Assembly: GCF_037040815.1 (NCBI RefSeq)
Contig: NZ_CP146232.1
Location: 2,722,501-2,786,500 of the forward strand
DNA from: Pararoseomonas sp. SCSIO 73927
Lineage (GTDB): Bacteria > Pseudomonadota > Alphaproteobacteria > Acetobacterales > Acetobacteraceae
Length of the DNA stretch: 64,000 nucleotides
Direction: 5' to 3'
The translations under genes and the position numbers were made by a program. The notes under the pieces were generated by a model, which searched no databases, was not told the DNA's origin, and saw nothing but the letters and a program-made list of their open reading frames with translations. The first letter of the stretch is position 1. Each line of letters opens with the position of its first letter. Shown piece after piece: positions 1 to 7,147 of this stretch.

Positions 1-367
1 GGTCGCCCGCAGTCGCGCGGTCCGCCGCCAACCGTGCCGCCTCGGGCTCCAGGATGCGACGAAGCTCGATGAGGTCCGCAATGAGGTTCGCATCGAGATC
101 GGCAGTCCCGTGCCAGTCGAGAAGGACAGGATCGAGCATGCGCCAGCTCTCCCGCGGAAGCACACGCATCCCGATACTCGGTCCGACCGATACCATGCCC
201 TTCGAAGCAAGTGCCTTCACAGCCTCACGCAGTACCACTCGGCTCACACCGAGCTGGGCAGCCAGCTGCGGTTCGCTCGGGAGTGGCCCCGTCGGCAGGA
301 CACCCGAGACGATCTGCTGCCCCAGTCGATCCAGTATCTGTCCGTACAGATTCTTCGGCCTGTCCAT
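1..367 (-). CDS. GntR-family (FadR subfamily) transcriptional regulator, partial
   Basis: The gene reads leftward from an ATG at 365-367 and runs off the window, so only about 122 N-terminal residues are visible. They begin MDRPKNLYGQILDRLGQQIV and contain a winged helix-turn-helix with LPSEPQLAAQLGVSR followed by VVLREAVKALASKGMV, the GntR signature. The stretch IELRRILEPEAARLAADRA is the start of the helical FCD ligand-binding domain, which places it in the FadR subfamily. It is divergent from a tripartite-tricarboxylate-type binding protein gene, so it probably represses that transport locus in response to a carboxylate or sugar acid. That ligand assignment is inference from context. Confidence 0.9.
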   Translation of the reverse strand, partial: MDRPKNLYGQILDRLGQQIVSGVLPTGPLPSEPQLAAQLGVSRVVLREAVKALASKGMVSVGPSIGMRVLPRESWRMLDPVLLDWHGTADLDANLIADLIELRRILEPEAARLAADRATAGD

Positions 368-468
368 TCCGCGGCTACCCCCATCAGCAACATATGATGA
401 TACTATGATGGCTCCGGGTCAAGATGATATCGCACCTGCGAGTCTTCAGAATACCTGTTGAGCATACC

Positions 469-483
469 TTGGTATCATGCCAA
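469..483. promoter_or_regulatory. Candidate GntR operator, 15-bp near-palindrome
   Basis: TTGGTAT-C-ATGCCAA is an inverted repeat around a central C with one mismatched pair. It lies in the divergent intergenic region between the GntR gene (start 367) and the binding-protein gene (start 541). FadR-type GntR regulators usually bind short TGGT...ACCA palindromes, so it is the best local operator candidate. A related ATGATACTATGATG stretch lies at about 395-410, closer to the regulator gene. Confidence 0.45.
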
Positions 484-540
484 CATCATAACAAGAATCC
501 GACGGATCGCGGTCCGTCAGGAGGGGGAGAAGACACGGCA

Positions 541-1536
541 ATGACTGACTGTATCTCGCGCCGGAGCATGCTTGCCGCACCAGCTCTGCTGCTGCCATCG
601 GCCATTGTCCCGTCGTCCGTACGCGCACAGGGCCAGCTGCAATGGCCGACCCGCTCACTGCAGATGATCGTGGGCTTCCCGGCGGGCGGCTCCACGGACA
701 TCTTCGCGCGCCTGGTTGCCGAGCCGCTCGGGCAGCGGCTTGGCCGCCCTGTCGTCGTCGAGAACCGGGCGGGAGCAGGCGGCGGCATCGGGGCGGCGGC
801 GACGGCGCGGGCGGCTCCTGACGGCTATACGATGCAGATGGCGACCGTCGGCACGGGTGCCATCAACTACGCGCTGTACAAGGACCTGCCGTTCGGGCCG
901 GATGACCTGGCTTCGGTCTCCCGTGTCGCGGAGGTGGCCAACGTCATCATGGTTCCAGCCCGCTCTCGCTTCCACACGCTGAAGGACCTGGTCGAGGAGG
1001 CACGTCGGCGGCCTGGTGAACTTACCTTCGGTCATTCGGGCGTCGGTTCAAGCCTACACCTCACTGGGGAACTTCTGGCCGTCGAGGCCGGAGTGAGGCT
1101 GACCCATGTTCCCTTCCGGGGCGCGGCGCAGATGCTTCCCGAGCTGATCGCAGGCCGTATCGAGATCGGGATCGACAACGTTCCCTCCTCGCTCCAGCAG
1201 ATCCGCGACGGCCGCGTCCGGGCGATCGCCGTGACGAGCCTGGAACGCCATCCCGGCCTCCCCGACACGCAGACGACGGTCGAGGCAGGCTTCCCGACCG
1301 TCCAGGCCATGGCCTGGTGGGGAGTCCAGGTTCCCAGGAAGGTACCGGCGCCCGTCCTGGCGAGATTGGCGTCCGAGCTGCAGTCGATCACCCGGGATGC
1401 GGGCTACAGGGAGAAGGCTGAGGAACAGGGAGCGACGCCGGTGACTGACACGCCCGAACAGTTCGAGGCGTTCGTCGCGGCAGAGATCGCCAAGTGGCGG
1501 GACGTGGCGCAGCGCGCCAACATCACCTTGGGATAG
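541..1536 (+). CDS. Tripartite tricarboxylate transporter (TctC/Bug family) substrate-binding protein
   Basis: The 331-aa protein binds a small carboxylate in the periplasm for a TctABC-type system; orphan Bug proteins are very numerous in this group of bacteria. It has an N-terminal signal with a twin Arg (SRRSMLAAPALLLP) and an Ala-rich cleavage region ending SSVRAQ. The family motifs follow: WPTRSLQMIVGFPAGGSTDIFARL, then VVVENRAGAGGGIGAAATARAAPDGYT. The ATG at 541 is chosen because a GGAGGGGG ribosome-binding stretch lies just upstream; the longer frame from 424 would precede the signal peptide. No TctA or TctB gene is in the window. The ligand cannot be told from sequence. Confidence 0.92.
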   Translation: MTDCISRRSMLAAPALLLPSAIVPSSVRAQGQLQWPTRSLQMIVGFPAGGSTDIFARLVAEPLGQRLGRPVVVENRAGAGGGIGAAATARAAPDGYTMQMATVGTGAINYALYKDLPFGPDDLASVSRVAEVANVIMVPARSRFHTLKDLVEEARRRPGELTFGHSGVGSSLHLTGELLAVEAGVRLTHVPFRGAAQMLPELIAGRIEIGIDNVPSSLQQIRDGRVRAIAVTSLERHPGLPDTQTTVEAGFPTVQAMAWWGVQVPRKVPAPVLARLASELQSITRDAGYREKAEEQGATPVTDTPEQFEAFVAAEIAKWRDVAQRANITLG

Positions 1537-1718
1537 GAGTGTCCCGTTCCGGTGGCGACCCGGTCATGATCTCCTGGCCATGGGTGCCGATGGCGAATGC
1601 CAGACGGACGGCCTCGCCGTCGCAGCTCCGGAAAAATAGCGGCAATTAGCTTTCGACTCCTGGCCAGGGCGTGACTGATCTTCCCGCCGGTCCATGACGG
1701 ACCCAGGAGATCGGCCCC

Positions 1719-2075
1719 ATGCACGAGGAATGGCAAGACATTGTCCGGCGGCTTCTCCGGCCTGACCCGGCCGGACCCGGGCCGGGCTGTCATGCCTGTG
1801 GCAATGCTGTCACCGCCATGGGCCTGGAGATCGTCGTCGACCAGGCGGTCGCGGACATGTTGCTGGCCGACGGGCGCCGCCCAGTCCTGATCGGGATTTC
1901 TGTCAACAGTGATGACGACCCTATTCGTGAAATAACTCTATTGAGAGATTTCCAAGACGGTGCGACCACACTCCCCGTGACGCACCGAGACGACCATCCT
2001 GTCGCTCCGATCCGCAAGGCTACTCCCGCCGCGGACGGGCGCGACCTGTACCGCCACTCGATACCGGGGCGCTGA
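1719..2075 (+). CDS. Hypothetical protein (doubtful small ORF upstream of the Tn7-like operon)
   Basis: A 118-aa frame with a good AGGAGA ribosome-binding site 8 nt before its ATG. The N-terminal half, MHEEWQDIVRRLLRP then GLEIVVDQAVADMLLADGRRP, looks protein-like; the C-terminal half is low in recognisable structure. I recognise no family. It occupies most of the 700-bp gap between the binding-protein gene and tnsA. It may be spurious, because the AT-richer stretch at 1901-1960 and weak TnsB-site-like repeats at 1911-2030 suggest that the transposon end or the tnsA promoter lies inside it. Confidence 0.3.
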   Translation: MHEEWQDIVRRLLRPDPAGPGPGCHACGNAVTAMGLEIVVDQAVADMLLADGRRPVLIGISVNSDDDPIREITLLRDFQDGATTLPVTHRDDHPVAPIRKATPAADGRDLYRHSIPGR

Positions 2076-2239
2076 CCCGCAGCTGCGGCTGCGCGCCCTG
2101 ATCGATGTGGCGGGAGTGGAACCCGCGAGAAGGATGACGATGGCCCTCTGAAAGGGGCTGTGCCTTCGCGCGTCCTGCGTCCCTCCAGCCATGGAAGCGA
2201 GTTCATGGAACCCCCGAGGGGGGAAGGAAGGAGGCTGTC

Positions 2240-3211
2240 TTGTTCCCCATCGATGGACCCCGTCGGTCCCGGTCCGATGCCCTGTTCGTGCCCAGGGCGG
2301 GCCAGCATGACCCCGCCTATGCGGTGGCCGACTTCGATGGCTGGCCGGAGGGCGTGAAGGCGGTTCTGCCCGACCAGTTCCCTGTCTGCGTGCGCTCGGC
2401 CGCCCACTACCGGGCGGACGGGGCCACTGGCGACTTCATCTCCGATCTCATGATGGCGCAGCGTCCCTGGGACTGCCCGGCCGAGGCCGACTTCATGCGG
2501 GCCTGCGACGTCAACCCCTACGTCTGGGCGTACTGGGTCCAGTGCGCCCGGGTCTACTACCGCTTCGAAGGGCGCGAGCGGTACACGGTTCCGGACGTGC
2601 TCGTGCGCTTCGCCCACGGCGGATTCGGCCTGTACGAGATCAAGCCGCAGCGGAAGCTCGACCGGGAGAAGGCTCGCCTCGACGCGATCGGGGCGGCCTG
2701 CAAGGACCTGGGGCTGACCTACCAGCGGATCAGCCACGAGGCGATCTGCTCCTCGCGCCGGATGGCGAACATCGAGACGCTGAACCGGTCCTGGTCGGCG
2801 CGGATCTCGGACGAGACTGTCCGCCTGGTCGCGGATGCCGTCACGGAGCACCGCCCGGCCACCCTGCGGGCCTTGCTGGATCTCCCCTGCACGAAGGGGA
2901 TCGGAGAGGCGGAAGCGCGCGCCTGTGCCCTCCGGGGTGCCTTCCATATCGATCTCGAGCAGCAGCCGCTGGACTACCGCTCGCCGATCACGCCGCGGAG
3001 GCCGGGTCTCACTCGCTTGCTGAAGGAGGCCGAGCGCCCGGCCGGTGCCGAGGGCGGGGACATATCGCGTCGCCTCGTGACGCTCCTCCGCTCCCTGCTC
3101 GCGACCCTGACCAGAAGGCTCCTTCCATGCGCTCCCTTCCCTCCTTCCCGAAAGGATTCGACGCCGTCGAAGCCCCCAGCCTTGTCCTGCCCACGACGCC
3201 CGAGGTCCTGA
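2240..3211 (+). CDS. tnsA: TnsA-type transposon endonuclease
   Basis: In Tn7-like elements TnsA cuts the 5' strands at the transposon ends while TnsB cuts and joins the 3' strands, which makes transposition cut-and-paste. This 323-aa protein shows the restriction-enzyme-like triad: E82 (AEADFMRACD), D119 (YTVPDVLVRF) and E133-I-K135 (GLYEIKPQ), followed by a helical C-terminal part. The start is a TTG at 2240 with GGAGG 8 nt upstream; no suitable ATG precedes the catalytic domain. Its last 85 nt overlap the next gene in another frame, and the tail (TRRLLPCAPFPPSRKDSTPS) looks unstructured, so a frameshift near 3120 cannot be excluded. It is the first gene of a tightly packed operon. Confidence 0.85.
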   Translation: MFPIDGPRRSRSDALFVPRAGQHDPAYAVADFDGWPEGVKAVLPDQFPVCVRSAAHYRADGATGDFISDLMMAQRPWDCPAEADFMRACDVNPYVWAYWVQCARVYYRFEGRERYTVPDVLVRFAHGGFGLYEIKPQRKLDREKARLDAIGAACKDLGLTYQRISHEAICSSRRMANIETLNRSWSARISDETVRLVADAVTEHRPATLRALLDLPCTKGIGEAEARACALRGAFHIDLEQQPLDYRSPITPRRPGLTRLLKEAERPAGAEGGDISRRLVTLLRSLLATLTRRLLPCAPFPPSRKDSTPSKPPALSCPRRPRS

Positions 3212-3840
3212 AGAACCTGCAGACCGGCCTGGGCAAGTCGATCCACGGCTACTACCCGAGCACCAAGATCGGGAACGCCCTCTACGTCGGGCAGGCACAG
3301 CTGGACGCCATGCGCTTCCTGGACCTCCGCACCGATGTCGTGGACTTCACGACGTTCCCCCTCGAGGTCCGCGTCGCGATCGACGGGACGGCCCATGCCT
3401 GGTTCCCCGACCTCGGTGTCATGCTCGAGGGAGGCCGCCGGGCCGTCCTCGACTTTCTGACGCCAGGCGAGATGACGTACTTCCGCAGGCACAACCTGGT
3501 TCAGGCCATGGTCGGGGCACTGGCGCAGCACGGCATTTCCTACGTGGCCTACGACACCACCGAGTTTGCCGCGAGCGCGCCCTGCCGGAACGCGGCCTAC
3601 GTTGCCTCGTTCCGGCGTGGCCAGGTGGACGAGGCGATCGCCACTATCGTCCATGGCCTCATCCGTGAGCGGGGGGCGATGTCCCTCCAGGCCATGAAGT
3701 CCGCGGTCGGGCAGGTGAGGGGGGCGGTCAGCACGGTCTGCTCGATGGCCTGGGCCGAAGCTGTGGCCCTCGACCTCCGGGCTGCTTCGCCCCTAGAAAT
3801 CCTGATCCTTCCCTATCCGAATCGGGGTGGCGCGCATTGA
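3127..3840 (+). CDS. Second TnsA-like protein with degenerate catalytic motif
   Basis: This 237-aa protein lies between tnsA and tnsB. Residues 55-112 follow the TnsA nuclease-fold pattern: LDAMRFLDLRTDVVDF where TnsA has its acidic E-containing helix, a central AWFPDLGVML with the conserved PD (D95), and then RRAVLDFLT where the catalytic E-x-K strand should be. The lysine is absent (VLDFL instead of the usual VEVK-like motif) and the first Glu is Asp or missing, so it is probably not a nuclease. It may act as an architectural partner of the active TnsA or of TnsB/TnsC. Its ATG follows AAGG, lies 85 nt inside tnsA, and its stop overlaps the next start (TTGA). The TnsA relationship is my inference by pattern. 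Confidence 0.65.
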   Translation: MRSLPSFPKGFDAVEAPSLVLPTTPEVLKNLQTGLGKSIHGYYPSTKIGNALYVGQAQLDAMRFLDLRTDVVDFTTFPLEVRVAIDGTAHAWFPDLGVMLEGGRRAVLDFLTPGEMTYFRRHNLVQAMVGALAQHGISYVAYDTTEFAASAPCRNAAYVASFRRGQVDEAIATIVHGLIRERGAMSLQAMKSAVGQVRGAVSTVCSMAWAEAVALDLRAASPLEILILPYPNRGGAH

Positions 3841-4070
3841 GCCCGCGCCGCTATCGCCTCGACAGGTCCGGGGAATACCTGCTGGACGGCGACGCCCTCC
3901 GCTGGGTGGGGTTCGCCCACAGCGCCGAGCGTATCCATCAGCTGCGGAGGACGGACGGGATCGTGGTCGAGCTTTCTGATGCGAGGATCGGGCAGCTCGC
4001 CCGCGCTGGCCGGTTCCGGACGCCTGGACGAACCGAGTTCCAGGACAGCTCGCTGGGACGTTGCGCATGA
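3837..4070 (+). CDS. 77-aa protein resembling the N-terminal domain of the adjacent TnsB
   Basis: A small gene coupled on both sides: its TTG start overlaps the previous TGA (TTGA) and its TGA overlaps the tnsB ATG (ATGA). The protein aligns by eye with the first 60 residues of the following TnsB. RRYRLDRSGEYLLDG corresponds to RRYSLEPGQIQILHG; LRWVGFAH to VSYVGRAG; and VELSDARIGQLARAGRFR to ALSDQELRDFRRLGTLR. It therefore looks like a free-standing copy of the beta-rich TnsB N-terminal module. Possible roles are binding transposon ends or regulating TnsB assembly, neither shown by the sequence. The tight overlaps argue that it is a real translated gene. Confidence 0.6.
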   Translation: MSPRRYRLDRSGEYLLDGDALRWVGFAHSAERIHQLRRTDGIVVELSDARIGQLARAGRFRTPGRTEFQDSSLGRCA

Positions 4071-6238
4071 ACCGGCGGTACAGCCTCGAGCCTGGCCAGA
4101 TCCAGATCCTGCATGGCGTCCGGGTCTCCTACGTCGGCCGTGCGGGACAGGAACCCCGCGCCCACCAGTTCCGCGATGACTTCGGCACGATCACGGCTCT
4201 CAGCGACCAGGAACTGCGCGACTTCCGGCGACTGGGTACGCTCAGGTCGGAGAAGCTGGCGGACCTCCGCCGACGGGCGTCGACCGGCCGGGCGAGGCTT
4301 CGGCAGTCGGTGGTCTGGGCGAACGCTGACGGGCAGGACAAGGCGATCGCGAACTACCGCCTCGCCTACGTCGACCGGTGGCGCATGCCAGGACTGGACG
4401 CCGATGGGAACGAGCTTCCGAGTACGACGGGGGACGCCTTCCTGGAGGCCGTGATCGACGAGATCTGGGAGTCGAGGCCTCGTCCGGTATCGGTGACCAG
4501 GAAGCCTGTGCCGCGTACGGTGAGGCGATGGATCTCGGGCTTCCAGCAGCACGGCCTGGATGGCCTGCTACCGCAGTACGAACTCTCCGGCAACTTCACC
4601 GAGCGCTTCGACGACACCGTCCTGGACTACATGCAGAAGGGCGTCGACGAGTACTACCTGACCGATGCCCGGAGGTCGGTCGCGCAGTCCCACGACCTGT
4701 TCACCCAGTACATGAAGGCGGTGAACAAGACGCGTGCGGTCGAGGGCGAGCCTCCCGTCCACATCCCGGGCCTCCGTGCATTCACCAGGTTCGTGAAGAT
4801 GCAGTGCCCGTTCGAGGTCGAGTACACGCGGAAAGGCGAGGCGGCGGCACGTCGCAAGTTCCACGTGATCACCGGCGGTGTCGCGACCACACGTCATGGC
4901 CAGCGCTGGGAGGCGGATCATACCCGTCTCAACTTCATGGTGCGCGTGACCCCGGACGGGAAGGTGCAGGACCGTCCCTGGATCACCGTGGTCATCGACT
5001 GCCATACCAGGATGATCGTGGGATTCTGGATCGGCTTCGAGGCCCCTTCGGTGGAGACGACCTGCCGCGCTCTCCGCATGGCCATCCTGCCCAAGGACAA
5101 GTGGATCGCACAGTACGGGAACGGCCTGCGCAACCCGTATCCCTGCGAGGGCCTCCCTGTCCTGATGTGCACGGACCAGGGATCGGACTTCAAGGCACGA
5201 GATCTCCGGGAGCGCCTCGCGCGCCTCAAGGTGTCCACGCTATTCACGCCCGTGCTCAGGCCGTACTACCGTGCCCGGGTCGAGCGCTTCTTCCTGACCA
5301 TGGACAGGCGGTTCTCCAACACCCTCCCTGGCAGCACGAATTCGAACATCCTCGAGCGGGATGTGGAGAAGCTGGCGAGCGGCCCGACAGCGCTGACCCT
5401 GGACGACGTCTGGCGCCTCACCCTCAAGTGGATCGTGGACGTATACCACGTCCGCCACCACCGGGGCATCGGCAACTCGCCCCTCCGTGCCTACCTCGAG
5501 AGCGTGGAGGCCAACGAGGAGGTGCCACCGCCGTCCGATCAGGAGGTCGATGCGGCGCTGAGCTGGTGCGGCAACGTGATGCTGAACCAGCAGGGGATCC
5601 GGATCCGCAACGTGTTCTACCGCGACGCTGTCACGGCGGAGTTCTTCCAGCACTACGGCAAGCCGATCCCGGTTCCGGTCTACCGGACTCCGACCGACCT
5701 GATGAGGTGCCACTTCCTGGATCCCCGCGATGGCGAGTGGAAGGAGGTGGCGGTCGCCGCGAACCAGGTCGAGGATGTTCGTGGTCGCACGGAGGAGGAG
5801 GTTGCTGCCCTCCAGCGGCTCAGGATTGCCGAGCGGGATACGGATAACGAGAAGGCAAGGGAGGGGGAGGCCGAACTCGTCGCCGATGCCGACGAGGTGG
5901 CCGAGGAGAGGGGGGCTGCCCGCCGGACCCGCGAGAAGGCGGCTGCGGCCAGGGAGAAGATGAAGAGGCAGTATGACGCCCGCTACGCGCACGGCGATGC
6001 GGCCACCTACGCCTCGTCTGAGGCCATCACGGGCGACGACTTCTTCGGCCTCGGTGTGACCGAGGCGGCCCAGCTCTCCGGCCCTGCCACGGCAGCTCCG
6101 GCTGGACGGACGCCGAGGTCGAAGGGGAAGCTCTCTGCCACGGCGCCCCTCCCCAAGGTACCGGCCCCCGAGGCTCCCCTGGCATCCGGCGACGACGACG
6201 ATGTTGACGCCTACCGGAAGCGGTACGACAGGAGCTGA
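4067..6238 (+). CDS. tnsB: TnsB-type DDE transposase
   Basis: This 723-aa protein is the strand-transfer transposase of the Tn7-like element. The order is: N-terminal module (1-60), helical end-binding domains (about 80-260), RNase-H-like rve core with D284 (WEADHTRLNF), D370 (MCTDQGSDF) and E406 (YRARVERFF), and a Mu-C-type beta domain (about 500-570, QQGIRIRNVFYRDAVTAEFF). A charged coiled-coil region (AEERGAARRTREKAAAAREKMK) follows, then a low-complexity tail that in relatives contacts TnsC. All three catalytic acids are intact and the length is typical. I use the ATG at 4067 (ATGA overlap with the small upstream gene) rather than the in-frame TTG at 4061. Confidence 0.95.
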   Translation: MNRRYSLEPGQIQILHGVRVSYVGRAGQEPRAHQFRDDFGTITALSDQELRDFRRLGTLRSEKLADLRRRASTGRARLRQSVVWANADGQDKAIANYRLAYVDRWRMPGLDADGNELPSTTGDAFLEAVIDEIWESRPRPVSVTRKPVPRTVRRWISGFQQHGLDGLLPQYELSGNFTERFDDTVLDYMQKGVDEYYLTDARRSVAQSHDLFTQYMKAVNKTRAVEGEPPVHIPGLRAFTRFVKMQCPFEVEYTRKGEAAARRKFHVITGGVATTRHGQRWEADHTRLNFMVRVTPDGKVQDRPWITVVIDCHTRMIVGFWIGFEAPSVETTCRALRMAILPKDKWIAQYGNGLRNPYPCEGLPVLMCTDQGSDFKARDLRERLARLKVSTLFTPVLRPYYRARVERFFLTMDRRFSNTLPGSTNSNILERDVEKLASGPTALTLDDVWRLTLKWIVDVYHVRHHRGIGNSPLRAYLESVEANEEVPPPSDQEVDAALSWCGNVMLNQQGIRIRNVFYRDAVTAEFFQHYGKPIPVPVYRTPTDLMRCHFLDPRDGEWKEVAVAANQVEDVRGRTEEEVAALQRLRIAERDTDNEKAREGEAELVADADEVAEERGAARRTREKAAAAREKMKRQYDARYAHGDAATYASSEAITGDDFFGLGVTEAAQLSGPATAAPAGRTPRSKGKLSATAPLPKVPAPEAPLASGDDDDVDAYRKRYDRS

Positions 6239-6247
6239 GCTTCCACG

Positions 6248-7147
6248 ATGATCGTGTCCGCGCGGGCACCTGCCAGGGATCCCCGGGCGCTGGGAAACAT
6301 CTTTGTCGAGACAGGTGTCTCGGACGGCATCCTTCGCGCGATCAACGAACTGATCGTATACGGCCATGACGCCGAGCACTGCCGATTCCTTCCCATCCTC
6401 GGCGAGCCGCGATGCGGCAAGACGTCGCTCATCCGGGCCTTCGACCGGATCAGCGACAGTGGCAGGGACGGCTTCGAGCCTCGCAGGATCCTCGAGGTCC
6501 AGGTGCCGCAGAGTCCCACTGTTCTGTCGATCGCGACCGCGATGCTCGAAGCCCTCGGCGATCCGTCACCTGCCACCGGCTCGTCGCAGGCGCGAACGAG
6601 CAGGGCGATGACACTGCTCGGTCGGGGCCGGTATGACGTGGTGGTCTATGACGAGATCCATCGCGTCGTGGATGGCCGCACGGAGAGAAGTGGCACGAAC
6701 GCCGCGAGCTGGATCATCGACGTCCTGAACAGGAGGATCTGCCCCGCGATCGGGATTGGAGAACCTGGTTTCGCAGTCCTCCTGGAGAAGAAGTCCTACC
6801 TGGACGGACGTGGTCTCGGCACGGAATGGGTGAGGCGGGCCGACTGGGAGGACAAGAACGGCCGCCTGGCCTTCAGGGCTATGCTCCAGGGTATCGTGGA
6901 GGGGCTGGGTATCGCGACAGACTTCAGCATCCGCGACAGGTCGGTCGCCAAGTCCTTCTGGGAGTACTCGGAAGGCCGGATCGGCTACGTTGCACTGCTT
7001 CTGACCAAGGCAAGAATCATCGCCTCGAGAGGGGATTCGCCTGTCCTGACGCTCGAGCATCTGCATCAGGCGGTCAACGAACTTGCTCTCGAGAGCACGA
7101 GCAAGGGGGTGAACCCCTTCGACCCACGTAATCCGGCGGGTGCCTGA
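6248..7147 (+). CDS. tnsC: TnsC/TniB-type AAA+ ATPase
   Basis: The 299-aa AAA+ regulator bridges target selection (TniQ) and transposase (TnsB) and forms ATP-dependent filaments on target DNA in characterised relatives. Walker A is GEPRCGKTS at residues 52-60 and Walker B is VVVYDE at 131-136 with DE acids. A sensor-like region (ICPAIGIGEPGF) and a C-terminal helical lid follow. The length matches TniB-like proteins rather than the roughly 550-aa TnsC of Tn7. The gene starts 9 nt after the tnsB stop behind a GGAG motif, and its TGA overlaps the tniQ ATG (TGATG), which indicates translational coupling. Confidence 0.93.
   Translation: MIVSARAPARDPRALGNIFVETGVSDGILRAINELIVYGHDAEHCRFLPILGEPRCGKTSLIRAFDRISDSGRDGFEPRRILEVQVPQSPTVLSIATAMLEALGDPSPATGSSQARTSRAMTLLGRGRYDVVVYDEIHRVVDGRTERSGTNAASWIIDVLNRRICPAIGIGEPGFAVLLEKKSYLDGRGLGTEWVRRADWEDKNGRLAFRAMLQGIVEGLGIATDFSIRDRSVAKSFWEYSEGRIGYVALLLTKARIIASRGDSPVLTLEHLHQAVNELALESTSKGVNPFDPRNPAGA

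Noticed and set aside
1539..1560. GTGTCC and GGTGGCGAC words just after the binding-protein gene, both present in the distal repeats.
   Set aside because: They are in the wrong order and orientation for a terminal TnsB site, and the flanks give no duplication.
1901..2030. TGT-starting AT-rich stretch and repeats that loosely match the distal end repeats.
   Set aside because: Matches need several gaps and there is no target duplication; too weak to annotate as the left end.
1790..3298. A 502-aa open frame on the minus strand opposite tnsA.
   Set aside because: Arg/Gly/Pro-rich composition with no motif; it mirrors the true TnsA-type gene on the + strand and is a product of high GC.
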